IMG/VR virus record: IMGVR_UViG_3300035670_001346
Coordinates: 1 to 22,089 of that record
Direction: 5' to 3' (one strand)
Length of the DNA: 22,089 nucleotides
Source: a virus
Within the stretch, counting starts at the first letter, position 1; the number at the start of each line of letters is the position of its first letter. Below, piece after piece: positions 14,801 through 22,089 of the stretch. A program made the translations under genes and the position numbers. The notes beneath the pieces were generated by a model. It had not been told where the DNA came from. It made no database searches and worked only from the letters and a program-made list of their open reading frames with translations.

Positions 14801-17800
14801 TTTCGAAAAGAGAATTAAAGGTTTAGAATACTATGTTGCATTAAATGCTCTGGAGAAAAATGCCGAATCTCAGAAGATTTTGGACAATAATGGACTTGAG
14901 CGTGCAAAATATGGTATCCTTGTTGACAACTTTTTAACAAATGAGGTTCAAGCATCCTATAAAGATGTTGGCTTCGATAATAGATGTTTGGTTGAAAATA
15001 AAGAATTGCAACCTGCATCTTTAATGAGACAGATCAAACTTGGTATCAATCCAGATGGTTGTACTGGTAATTATAAGATTGTTGGAAACGGCGATAAGAA
15101 AGCTTTAATGTTAGATTATACGGAAGCTACGTTTGCACAACAACCTTATGCCACAAAAGCTCACGTTATTGCAGGTGCTTTATTTGGTAATTTCCAAGGT
15201 AAAGTGAAACTATTCCCAGAGTTTGTTGGTGATGTTGATACTGGAAGAACAGCTAAAGTTGTAATGAATTCTTTCAATGGACTTGAAAATGCTTTCAACT
15301 TTATCAACGACACATTTAGATATTTTAATGATGCCAATCCACAATGGTCTGATGATAAGAATAGTCCTTTTGCTAAAATTGCTACAAATTCTTGGTTTAC
15401 AGAACAGAGCAGTACATCAACAAGCACAGCTCTTTTAAATCAGCGTGGATTCGTACAAACATTTGGTAATATTCAATCGACAACCACGAATACTTTCCAA
15501 ACTACTGAATATGCTTTACAACAACAACAATTACAAGTATCTTCAACTCAGATTGATGTTGGTACATTTGTAACAGACGTTTCTATTCAACCATATATTA
15601 AACCAAGAGAAATTATGTTTACTGCTCAAGGTTTAAGACCTGGTTCTAGTTTCTATGGTTTCTTTGATGGTGTTGATATCAATCGTTTCATTGCAGTACC
15701 CAATAAAGTTGAATTTGATGACGCAACCAATTTTAGTGTTGGTGAAAGACTTATCATTGCCAATAGTTCTGGTAATTTAGCCACTGCACTTTCAAATTAC
15801 TTGTCTGGTGATCCTAATTTTGATATGGCAGTTATTACTGCCAAAGACACAGCAACCAACAATGTATATGTTGTTTATGATACTGTTGCTGAATTTGACT
15901 TGGATGGTTGTTATGTTTATGGATTGGATTCTGGAGAAACAACCACTGCAACTCTAATCGAGCACAGATCAGGTATTGGTACTGTAACATCTACCACAAT
16001 CCAATTGCAAAGTGAAGCTTCATCCGTAAATGACTACTATAATGGTAATACAATTTACTTGATTCGACAAACAACTGATGCAGATGGAAACCCTTCATAC
16101 GAAGGTACTGGTGAAGCTTTCACAATTGTCGATTATGTTGGACTAAGCAAAACTGTTTATCTCGACAATGCTGTAGATTTCGATTACGTAAACGATAAAG
16201 CATTTTATAGTATCGGTAGAAATAAAGCAACACCAGAAGGAAAAGTTTCTGGTGCCTTCTATCCGCCGCCGGCAACTTTCCGCTACGGAGAAAGAATTTT
16301 CCGTTTAACAGATTCTTTCAATAACTCTTTTGATAAAGATTCGGTATCTTTCTGCGAAACAAGTTATGTTTCATCAGGACTAAAATTAGATAAAACAACT
16401 TTAGTCGATACTGTCTATAATATTGGAGTCGAACCAAAAATCATTGGAACCACAACGGAAACTAACTTCGTTAAGTCTGCAACAACTTCTGTTGTCACAT
16501 CAACTTGGCAAGTAGATAACACTCCTCCACCAAGTGGAGACGGTGGTGGAGACGGCGGTGGTGATCCTACTGCACAGACATTCTATATTGATCCAGTCAA
16601 ATATCCAAATGGACTGTATTTAAGTAGTGTTGACCTATGGTTTAGACAAGTTGATGATGGTGGCATTCCTGTTGTCATTGAAATCAGACCGACAGTAAAT
16701 GGTGCGCCACATACCAACTTCTGGTATCCAGAATCGGTAGCTATAAAGTATCCAGATGAAATTACCGTATCTGAAAATCCAAGTATTGTGACCAGTGCTC
16801 TAATTGGTAATACGGCCACAAATTTTGAATTTTATAGTCCAGTTTTCTTGAAACCAGGTCTATATGCTATTGTTATTAAAACTGATTCACCAGAGAATAT
16901 AATTTGGGCAGCAGAAAAAGGACAAACAACTACTACTGGCCAAGTTGTATCTTTAAACCCTTATGTCGGAACATTATACAAATCACAGAATTCGATGGAA
17001 TATGTTCCTGTGATTAATGAAGATATTATGTTTAGATTGAATCGTTGCGTATTCGAAACTGGTTCAACAGGAACATTCTCGTTGCAGAGTCCTCAGTTGA
17101 CTGAAACTTATTATATGGATCGTTTCAGATATAATGAAATCAAACTTCCAATGATAACTGAAGGTACAACTGTCGTTAATTACTCTTTCGTCTCGACTGT
17201 TTTAGGCGGAGTAAAAGAAACAACATATCGACCAATTGCTCCATTTGTGACATACTACATGGAGTCCGATGATTTATACCCAATTGGATTTAGAAGAAAA
17301 CAATTGACAAATCAAGGAGACTTTACAGTAAAAATCGATATGTATACAAACGATGATACTGTTTCTCCGTTAATCAATCTTGAAGGAATTTATTTAAATT
17401 CTTGGGAAAACTTTGTTGATCAAGCTTCTATTTCTTCTGAAGATTTCAATATAATTTCTCCGGGAACAGCTTATTCGAATAGTGATACAATTACAATTAC
17501 ATCTTCAACCGGTTCTGGTGCAAATATTAGATTGGTTGTTGATGCGAATGGAAATGTTATCACTACAAATGTTATCTCTGGTGGCGTAAACTACTATGAT
17601 GATTTTGAAATTTCTATTAACACTTCAACAGGTTCAAATGCAAGTATCGTATTGAATAGTGAATATGATTCTTCTGGTGGACCAGCAGATGCAAGATACA
17701 TAACTAAAGCTATTGAATTAGCGGACGGTTTTGATTCTGGTGACCTGAGAGTATTTTTAGCTGCATGTAAACAAGGTAATTCGGAAATTAAAGTTTACTA

Positions 17801-18083
17801 CAAGATACTCTCCGAAAGTGATGGCACACAATTTAAGGATCGACCATATCAACTTATGGAATGTTTGAATCCTTCAAATACACCATCAAAATCACCAACT
17901 GATTATAGAGAATATGAATATAGACCATCTCTAATTAATAACTATATCACATATACTTCTGATACTGGTGTTACATATGATAGTTTCAAAGTATTTGCAA
18001 TAAAAATTGTTATGTTGAGTGATGATAATGCGATAGTTCCAAAAGTAAAAGACTTGAGGATTGTTGCTGTTCCTGCGGAGTAA
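11817..18083 (+). CDS. Giant DUF4815-type virion structural protein (probable peripheral baseplate)
   Basis: At 2088 residues this is the largest gene here. The N-terminus (NYTRILFRPGYSVQARELTQ, then LQTSLQNQIEKFGNHIFKSG, about 19-58) is the signature of DUF4815 proteins of T4-like aquatic phages. Residues about 1259-1298 hold PYIKPREIMFTAQGLRPGSS, then FYGFFDGVDINRF, a motif recurring in large phage tail proteins. A Pro/Gly/Asp linker (1570-1584, PPPSGDGGGDGGGD) separates a C-terminal region starting PTAQTFYIDP, likely a beta sandwich (LYLSSVDLWFRQVDDGGIPV). Residues 1876-1950 carry the glycine/tyrosine repeat. The position after gp8 is that of genes 9-10 in T4, so it may replace gp10-type functions; that is inference. 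AGAGG (11807-11811) gives a good ribosome binding site 5 bases before the ATG. Confidence 0.82.
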   Translation: MTTTFNYDPYYDDFDEDKNYTRILFRPGYSVQARELTQLQTSLQNQIEKFGNHIFKSGSPITGGKISLDENAYYLILKTQYNNEDIDSSLFLNKTITSYNSTKSVRAKVIAVDDSTTNPILVLKYLSADLFEEDDELKVVGQNIFAQARSTEAVGKSYVASIQEGVYYFKGQFVKVVPEFLVLELFYKIGYNATTVNKFPSYKIGIEFEENIIDEIDDTTLLDPAQGAFNYQAPGAHRFQIDTTLSKRTLDSADESSFFEVIRIVDGVKTKEIDYAVYSDLEKTMARRTYDESGNYTTDPFILSLEEGDSANGKFTASLDPGKAYVAGYEFQTIAKTNLEINRARETLSVEDFDLPTNYTSFLVVNNIQGTIDIAEFPQVDIHCCAADDIVNDSPDEYYSTKIGSARVSMVKYYGATDDTVGTSHKFSVNVFDVNTTPITGTLAASGHTTTTITLPSGWNDSATANCYANMYFRITDAGGTNLSPIRITEYDTGSKELTLYSALPFTPSSNTFSIESDLKVSRSMSIRTDGGTMTMTASIDSESQDPNTGFVTIEEPKRTSLVFDVPMGIIKDDTISNLDFFSRKSYTNRISGADGIISITPEGTDTFAFAAAGNTGGSLSDTTILNNIICYIRSDSTTNSASGIIPSTVLSLANNNFSVDPISSTRIDVNLGTSGVRADFIITTKVNNAENASTGAIRGKQLIPTNDDFHDQVPYILQAAVFGDSLTEANTGTVVDFTGGKIFPDIGVTFFDQVDVIEDLKTPGVPVSLQVPDVYEIVRIIDSRTNTSNVTNDMLTDPAYDITERYEFDNGQRKGFYDHATITLKRGYSSPTGSNILVQYKYLQHQTAPSPQIAGVFTVDSYLKENSNITYDQITKFNNREDGRLIDLRSCLDFRPTREIGSNTLSGAVNVDPDYTAEFSFDYYIGRIDKIVVKPSRQFSVIQGRSSTNPIPPKVDPADMLLYTLNIPPYTESVKDITVEFENNRRYTMRDIGYFEKRIKGLEYYVALNALEKNAESQKILDNNGLERAKYGILVDNFLTNEVQASYKDVGFDNRCLVENKELQPASLMRQIKLGINPDGCTGNYKIVGNGDKKALMLDYTEATFAQQPYATKAHVIAGALFGNFQGKVKLFPEFVGDVDTGRTAKVVMNSFNGLENAFNFINDTFRYFNDANPQWSDDKNSPFAKIATNSWFTEQSSTSTSTALLNQRGFVQTFGNIQSTTTNTFQTTEYALQQQQLQVSSTQIDVGTFVTDVSIQPYIKPREIMFTAQGLRPGSSFYGFFDGVDINRFIAVPNKVEFDDATNFSVGERLIIANSSGNLATALSNYLSGDPNFDMAVITAKDTATNNVYVVYDTVAEFDLDGCYVYGLDSGETTTATLIEHRSGIGTVTSTTIQLQSEASSVNDYYNGNTIYLIRQTTDADGNPSYEGTGEAFTIVDYVGLSKTVYLDNAVDFDYVNDKAFYSIGRNKATPEGKVSGAFYPPPATFRYGERIFRLTDSFNNSFDKDSVSFCETSYVSSGLKLDKTTLVDTVYNIGVEPKIIGTTTETNFVKSATTSVVTSTWQVDNTPPPSGDGGGDGGGDPTAQTFYIDPVKYPNGLYLSSVDLWFRQVDDGGIPVVIEIRPTVNGAPHTNFWYPESVAIKYPDEITVSENPSIVTSALIGNTATNFEFYSPVFLKPGLYAIVIKTDSPENIIWAAEKGQTTTTGQVVSLNPYVGTLYKSQNSMEYVPVINEDIMFRLNRCVFETGSTGTFSLQSPQLTETYYMDRFRYNEIKLPMITEGTTVVNYSFVSTVLGGVKETTYRPIAPFVTYYMESDDLYPIGFRRKQLTNQGDFTVKIDMYTNDDTVSPLINLEGIYLNSWENFVDQASISSEDFNIISPGTAYSNSDTITITSSTGSGANIRLVVDANGNVITTNVISGGVNYYDDFEISINTSTGSNASIVLNSEYDSSGGPADARYITKAIELADGFDSGDLRVFLAACKQGNSEIKVYYKILSESDGTQFKDRPYQLMECLNPSNTPSKSPTDYREYEYRPSLINNYITYTSDTGVTYDSFKVFAIKIVMLSDDNAIVPKVKDLRIVAVPAE
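16524..16568 (+). other. Pro/Gly/Asp-rich interdomain linker in DUF4815 protein
   Basis: Residues 1570-1584 read PPPSGDGGGDGGGDP, a flexible low-complexity linker between the main body and a C-terminal region that begins AQTFYIDP. The local DNA is unusually GC-rich for this gene because of the GGT/GGA/GAC codons. It is a likely domain boundary. Confidence 0.7.
17442..17666 (+). repeat. GxxY beta-repeat module in DUF4815 protein
   Basis: Residues 1876-1950 hold two units: FNIISPGTAYSNSDTITITS with GSGANIRLVVD, then VITTNVISGGVNYYDDFEIS with GSNASIVL. Same layout as in gp6, gp7-like and gp8, though more diverged. Confidence 0.7.
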
Positions 18084-18087
18084 TTAG

Positions 18088-18315
18088 ATGAAAGTGAAAG
18101 TTGAGGGTGGGCAGTTTGTCAAAGATACATCGACAACTGCCCTATTGGCCGTAAATAAAAATTTATTGAAAGAAAATCAAGCCAGAAAATTGCTTGCATC
18201 CAAAATAAACAGTAAAAATGATGAGATAAATACATTAAAAGAAAAAGTAGAAAATCTTAATAACGACATTTCAGAAATGAAAGAAATGTTAAAATTAATT
18301 TTAAAGAAAGAATAA
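18088..18315 (+). CDS. Small coiled-coil protein, function unknown
   Basis: A 75-residue protein I cannot assign to a family. The N-terminal half reads KVEGGQFVKDTSTTALLAVN, a compact head; residues about 40-74 form a strong coiled coil with hydrophobic heptad positions (INTLKEKVENLNNDISEMKE, then MLKLILKKE). No signal peptide or membrane segment is visible. GGAG (18077-18080) lies 7 bases before the ATG, a good ribosome binding site, so it is a genuine gene. It sits 4 bases after the giant DUF4815 gene and 9 bases before the fibre gene; a small structural linker or fibre chaperone would fit but is not shown. Confidence 0.75.
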   Translation: MKVKVEGGQFVKDTSTTALLAVNKNLLKENQARKLLASKINSKNDEINTLKEKVENLNNDISEMKEMLKLILKKE

Positions 18316-18324
18316 GATTTAAAA

Positions 18325-20967
18325 ATGACCATCAGCCTAATTACAAGATCAAACACCGTTGATGAATGGCGGATCCAAGGTAACGAAGAAGCCATACAAT
18401 TAAATCTATTGGAGACTGGAGAATATACAAAGTCCAATGGAGTTTTGTATTTCACCGGCAACAGTTCATTGGTTATGACTTCCAATGGAACTTCTCTTTC
18501 CGTTTCTAATAATGCTCTTATCGGTGGATCTCTAGAAATTGGTGACGAATTACTTGTTGGTACAGACGGCACCGGATCAGGAAATGGTCAATTCTTTGGA
18601 ACTTTACAGGTTAGAGGACCGGGTCAATCTTTCAACGTATCAAATAGTGCATATATCACAAACAATATTAGTGTAGGAAAAACAACCTATACTGGAAATT
18701 TAATTGTAAATACTTCTGGTCAATTTTTAGCTGATGCTACTGTTGATGGAATATTGAGATTAGATAGTGATGAAACTGCACTTTATGTCAATACAGGTTC
18801 CATTTCAGTAAATACAGGCATATTTACAAGTAACTTAATTTCTGCGAATGGTTATTTTGTAGATTTAAATTCTGATGAGGTTACATCACAATTAGTTACT
18901 GCTTCAGCTGCTGATATTTTAAATGCTCAGATTGTTAGCGGTAACGTTTATTATTTACAATCAAATACAATTTATGGTTATGAAGGTACAATTGCAAGAT
19001 TTACTTCAAACGTATCTGCAAACATTGTCAATTTAATTTCTGATACTGCAAATATTAATGCTGCCACAGTTTTAGATTTGACGGCTGATGGTGCAAATAT
19101 TTCTTATGCAAATATTGAAACACTAATTTCAAATAATTCCACACTTAACGCTTCTGTTATTGGTGAAGCAACAATAACCAATGCATCCATAACAGACGCA
19201 ACAATAACAACTCTTTCTGGAACTGATGCAGAAATTACGAACATCGTTTCTGGTGATATCAATTCTCAGACTGGCAATATTAGAACTCTCATTTCTAATA
19301 CATCTTCAATCAACGTATCGACACTTCTGAAAACTACAATTACAAATGCAGATATTTCTACTGCAAATGTGACATCTAGAGTCAATGTTCAAAATGGTTC
19401 TGTATTAATTACTAGAACTTCGGATAATTATGATGCACTAGTTGTTGCAAAAGGAATTTCTAGAGTTAAAGATACCGTCGTTGAAGGTAACTTAACTGTA
19501 TCTGGCGCTTTCACGCAAACAGGAAATATTAATTTTGAAATTGATACGTTTTTCTTAAATGCAGATACGCCAATTAACAAAGATGCTTCTATCATAAACC
19601 AAAGACCTATTGGTAATAATGCTACAATTCTTTGGAACGAGAGCACCGATCATTGGGAAATTTCAACAGGTAATACTTGGTCTACAACATATAAAATTTT
19701 AGATGGCGCCGACATTTATACTGGTGTCGATTCTACCAGTACCACACTAGTTGCATCTGCAAGTGCAGTTAGATTTGCTTATGAAGCTGGCGGTGTTGTT
19801 GCTGGTGGTTATGCTAACGCTGCTTATAGACATGCCAACTCCGCTTATATCAGTCAAAATACAACTGGTGTTTATGCTAATACAGGTTACACACATGCAA
19901 ATGCAGCTTTCACTAAAGCCAACGTTGCAAATAATTTAGCTCAAATCGCATTTGATGCTGCAAATACTGCTTTTGTTGCTGGTGGTACAATTGCAGGATC
20001 TTATGCAAACTCGGCTTTCATTAAGGCAAATACTCCAAGTCACGTTGCAAATTCAGCATCTTCTTATGCAAATGGTGCTTTTGTAACTGCTAATGCTGCT
20101 TATTTTGGAACTACAGGTACACACGCTAATGCGGCTTTTGCAACTGCAAACTCGGCCACAATTGCAGCTGCCGTTGCCGATAGTAAAGCAATCACTGCAA
20201 ATACTAATGCAATTTCTGCTGGTTCATACGCTAATGGAGCTTTTACTAAAGCAAATTTAGTTAGCTCAAATGCTGCAAGTGCTGGTGTATATGCAAATGC
20301 CGCCTTTGCAGCTGCAAATACTAAATTGTCAACAACTGGCGGAACAATTTCCGGTTCACTTACTGTAACTGGAGCTTTTAATGCTGCAGGCGCTTCAATC
20401 TTAGCCAACGAATTAAAGATTGCTGATGGTATTATTACATTAAACTCTGACTTATTGCAATCAGCTTCTCCAAATGAAAATATTGGTATTGAAGTTGAGC
20501 GTGGTGCATCACCAAACGTTTATCTGTTGTGGAATGAAAGTAGTGACAAATGGACCTTGACAAATGATGGTACAAACTATTATAATATCGTCACTACAAA
20601 TGACATAGGCGATTTAACAACTAATGCTTTAGATAAAACTGGCGACACAATGACAGGTGAGTTGTTGTTGACATATGATATGGAATCAGCTGATCCTGAT
20701 GCAGCAGTAAACAAAGACTATGTTGACACAGGTTTATTAGGTATACAAAATGTTATAAACACCGCTCCATTATCAGCAAATCAAATCTCTAGCGGAACAT
20801 TAAGTACTGATAGATTAGCAGGAACATATGGAATTAATGTTTCTGGTTACGCAGCAACTTTAGCTTTAGCGGCATTAACGAGTGTAATGATGAAAAATTT
20901 ACAAACAATAAGGATCTTAGACTCCAGCGGAAACACCCTAAAAACAATTTACACTCCGGGTGAATAA
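18325..20967 (+). CDS. Fibre-like virion structural protein with repeats
   Basis: An 880-residue protein built of repetitive beta sequence, as in phage fibres. The N-terminus (DEWRIQGNEEAIQLN, then GTLQVRGPGQSFNVSNSAYI) is of the type seen in structural proteins of T4-like cyanophages. Residues about 242-332 form an Ala/Asn/Ile/Thr-rich tract suggestive of a beta-helix (TITNASITDATITTLSGTDA). A domain at 390-458 recurs at 679-756, with YANAAF-type repeats between them at 496-665. Near the C-terminus, DKTGDTMTGELLLTYDMES followed by AVNKDYVDTGL is the common tail-fibre motif (GDTMTG...NKxYVD). No adhesin tip or chaperone domain is recognised after it. Likely a fibre shaft or receptor-binding protein attached to the baseplate; which fibre is unknown. 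It overlaps the next gene as TAATG. Confidence 0.75.
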   Translation: MTISLITRSNTVDEWRIQGNEEAIQLNLLETGEYTKSNGVLYFTGNSSLVMTSNGTSLSVSNNALIGGSLEIGDELLVGTDGTGSGNGQFFGTLQVRGPGQSFNVSNSAYITNNISVGKTTYTGNLIVNTSGQFLADATVDGILRLDSDETALYVNTGSISVNTGIFTSNLISANGYFVDLNSDEVTSQLVTASAADILNAQIVSGNVYYLQSNTIYGYEGTIARFTSNVSANIVNLISDTANINAATVLDLTADGANISYANIETLISNNSTLNASVIGEATITNASITDATITTLSGTDAEITNIVSGDINSQTGNIRTLISNTSSINVSTLLKTTITNADISTANVTSRVNVQNGSVLITRTSDNYDALVVAKGISRVKDTVVEGNLTVSGAFTQTGNINFEIDTFFLNADTPINKDASIINQRPIGNNATILWNESTDHWEISTGNTWSTTYKILDGADIYTGVDSTSTTLVASASAVRFAYEAGGVVAGGYANAAYRHANSAYISQNTTGVYANTGYTHANAAFTKANVANNLAQIAFDAANTAFVAGGTIAGSYANSAFIKANTPSHVANSASSYANGAFVTANAAYFGTTGTHANAAFATANSATIAAAVADSKAITANTNAISAGSYANGAFTKANLVSSNAASAGVYANAAFAAANTKLSTTGGTISGSLTVTGAFNAAGASILANELKIADGIITLNSDLLQSASPNENIGIEVERGASPNVYLLWNESSDKWTLTNDGTNYYNIVTTNDIGDLTTNALDKTGDTMTGELLLTYDMESADPDAAVNKDYVDTGLLGIQNVINTAPLSANQISSGTLSTDRLAGTYGINVSGYAATLALAALTSVMMKNLQTIRILDSSGNTLKTIYTPGE
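19492..19698 (+). repeat. Duplicated fibre domain, copy 1
   Basis: Residues 390-458 run from LTVSGAFTQTGNINF through ATILWNESTDHWEIS to STTYKI. The arrangement LTV-x-GAF ... LWNES-x-D-x-W returns in copy 2 at 679-756 of the same protein. Confidence 0.75.
19810..20319 (+). repeat. YANAAF-type repeat tract
   Basis: Residues 496-665 contain about seven degenerate copies of (Y/H)-A-N-(A/S/G)-(A/G)-(F/Y)-x-x-A-N, such as YANAAYRHANSAY, HANAAFTKAN, YANSAFIKAN, YANGAFVTAN, HANAAFATAN, YANGAFTKAN and YANAAFAAAN. Spacing is irregular. Ala-rich tracts like this in fibres probably form a trimeric helical or mixed shaft. Repeated codons make the DNA prone to recombination. Confidence 0.85.
20359..20592 (+). 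repeat. Duplicated fibre domain, copy 2
   Basis: Residues 679-756 run from LTVTGAFNAAGASIL through VYLLWNESSDKWTLT to NYYNIV. The segment is clearly related to copy 1 at 390-458, with slightly more sequence between the two conserved blocks. Confidence 0.75.
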
Positions 20968-21893
20968 TGGCTTTTAGAAGACCGTTATATTATACTGGAG
21001 GAAATCTTCGGCAAATGTCTGACAGCCAAATTGAGGATGTTAGGACTAGAATGTTTTGGTTGTATATAGCCAATCCAGTTACTACTCTTAGTGTCGTTTC
21101 TAGTGGTGGTAATTTAGGTTTAGTTCAGTATGATTGGAGATTAAAAGCCGGTGCAGCTGCATATAGTGCTACAAATTATCCTACGGCTCCTGATGCAACA
21201 TATGAAAATGATGCATATTACACTTTAAGTCAAACGGTACAAACAGAATCAGCACCAACTAATCCTAACAATGTTGGTTTTCCAATGTATTATGATGGAA
21301 CAAATTTGAGAGCAATGAGTTTACAAGACATTTATGACACATTTGCTTTCGATACGATTAATAATTTAGTTGGTTCAAATGAAATTTATAGGGTGGCTCA
21401 AACAACTTCATTATCAGGATATACTAGATTAAGTGGTACAGTACATATAGATAATAGAGCTGATATTGGAGCATATTCAGCATCAAGTATTCCAGAAGCT
21501 ACAGATCAATTTGTTGAAGTAAGTAGAACCTATCTTTTTAAAAGAAATTCTCAAAGTACATCATATCAAATACCAACAAAAGCAACTTCCTCTGGTGAAA
21601 TACAAACATATAGTCAAAGTAATTTTGATTCATTATTAGAAAATTCAATTAGGTATGTTGCTTATGCTAGATCAGGTTATAAAATAAGATACGGAATAGA
21701 CTTAAATGCCTTCAATGAAACGAGATCGTTTTCAGGAAATAGTTGTGGGGGCATAACAGATTCGGGTTATGGTCCAAATTCCACAGGAACACAATATAAT
21801 CGTTTTGTTAATATAGATGATTATAGATCGCAAAAATTTCCAAGTGGCAGTTTAGTTTCTTATACATCATATCTTAAAGTGAGGACAGAATAA
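20967..21893 (+). CDS. Virion structural protein with duplicated NLRxMS motif
   Basis: A 308-residue protein of a type recurrent next to fibre genes in cyanophage-like T4 relatives; its precise role is unassigned. The N-terminus FRRPLYYTGGNLRQMSDSQI (3-22) is characteristic, and VTTLSVVSSGGNLGLVQYDW follows. The first motif returns at about 106-119 as PMYYDGTNLRAMS, so the protein contains two related domains. Three Tyr/Ser/Thr-rich stretches and the absence of long helices suggest a beta-rich fold. Translation is coupled to the fibre gene before it and to the small ORF after it (TAATG at both ends). A role in attaching or decorating the fibre is possible by position only. Confidence 0.72.
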   Translation: MAFRRPLYYTGGNLRQMSDSQIEDVRTRMFWLYIANPVTTLSVVSSGGNLGLVQYDWRLKAGAAAYSATNYPTAPDATYENDAYYTLSQTVQTESAPTNPNNVGFPMYYDGTNLRAMSLQDIYDTFAFDTINNLVGSNEIYRVAQTTSLSGYTRLSGTVHIDNRADIGAYSASSIPEATDQFVEVSRTYLFKRNSQSTSYQIPTKATSSGEIQTYSQSNFDSLLENSIRYVAYARSGYKIRYGIDLNAFNETRSFSGNSCGGITDSGYGPNSTGTQYNRFVNIDDYRSQKFPSGSLVSYTSYLKVRTE

Positions 21894-22089
21894 TGGTACC
21901 TTTTAATTATGAAAATTTCATAGATGCATATTTTTTAAATCCAGAAAGAAGTGACGTTAAGGTTTTATATAAAGATGTAGATAAAACTATATCTCATATA
22001 ATTCAAGTCGATTCCGATTCAGAAGAGTTTATTAAACTTTTAGAAATTGTTTCAATTGATGACATTATTAAAAATACTGACGAATATAA
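21893..22089 (+). CDS. Small unassigned structural-cassette protein, 3' end cut by window
   Basis: An ATG at 21893 overlaps the preceding stop (TAATG) and opens a frame of 65 complete codons that reaches the right edge without a stop. The product begins MVPFNYENFIDAYFLNPERS and continues with SEEFIKLLEIVSIDDIIKNT. It is acidic and probably mixed alpha/beta. Its coupling to the 308-residue gene suggests the same operon and possibly the same complex. I do not recognise a family. Confidence 0.7.
   Translation, partial: MVPFNYENFIDAYFLNPERSDVKVLYKDVDKTISHIIQVDSDSEEFIKLLEIVSIDDIIKNTDEY

Noticed and set aside
19810-20319. CRISPR-like or tandem DNA repeat array
   Set aside because: The repetition is at protein level inside an open frame, with irregular spacing and degenerate codons; there are no constant repeats with unique spacers.
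20100-20408. A 102-codon minus-strand open frame, Ala/Val-rich
   Set aside because: It is antisense to the Ala-rich YANAAF repeat tract, and its composition is explained by the complementary repeat codons.
1-22089. tRNA genes, integrase, attachment sites, homing endonucleases or insertion sequences
   Set aside because: None was seen; the window is continuous structural coding sequence with no room for RNA genes and no interrupted gene.

Overview
The window looks like part of the late structural region of a contractile-tailed, T4-like bacteriophage: essentially one baseplate and tail-fibre cassette. The protein families and gene order (tube cap gp48, wedge gp53, gp27-like hub, gp5 spike, PAAR tip, gp25, gp6, gp7-like, gp8, a DUF4815 giant protein, then fibre-like proteins) resemble the divergent T4-like phages of cyanobacteria and other aquatic bacteria more than T4 itself. 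No host-derived metabolic gene, tRNA or integrase is present, so the host cannot be named from this window. The DNA is AT-rich and packed: genes overlap by 1-8 bases or are separated by at most about 30 bases, and no stretch over 300 bases lacks a gene.

Layout. Bases 1-630 hold two minus-strand genes: the N-terminal part of an unrecognised protein cut by the left edge, and a gp4-type head-completion nuclease. A 30-base divergent gap (631-660) separates them from a plus-strand run that continues to the right edge. It comprises the tail-tube cap (661-1866), wedge gp53 (1876-2511), hub (2511-3836), needle gp5 without a lysozyme domain (3829-4857), PAAR tip (4854-5147), gp25 (5160-5567), gp6 (5569-7626), gp7-like (7626-10448), gp8 (10457-11803), a 2088-residue DUF4815 protein (11817-18083), a 75-residue coiled-coil protein (18088-18315), an 880-residue fibre-like protein (18325-20967), a 308-residue structural protein (20967-21893), and a small ORF running off the right edge.

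How they fit together. By family knowledge, the hub, gp5 and PAAR protein form the central membrane-piercing spike. gp53, gp25, gp6, gp7 and gp8 build the wedges around it, and gp48 caps the hub and starts the tube. The large DUF4815 protein and the following proteins probably form the baseplate periphery and receptor-binding apparatus.

Most interesting observations: (1) a glycine/tyrosine-rich beta repeat (roughly I-x-I-x-x-x-G-x-x-Y followed by a G-x-G-A segment) recurs in four consecutive proteins (gp6, gp7-like, gp8, DUF4815 protein) and sits as an insert in gp8 relative to T4; (2) gp5 has no lysozyme and carries a clean run of about eleven octapeptides; (3) an NATAAATA octamer resembling the T4 late promoter lies only 4-5 bases before three start codons; (4) the fibre protein contains a duplicated domain flanking a YANAAF-type repeat tract; (5) the minus-strand end is clearly richer in GC than the plus-strand cassette.
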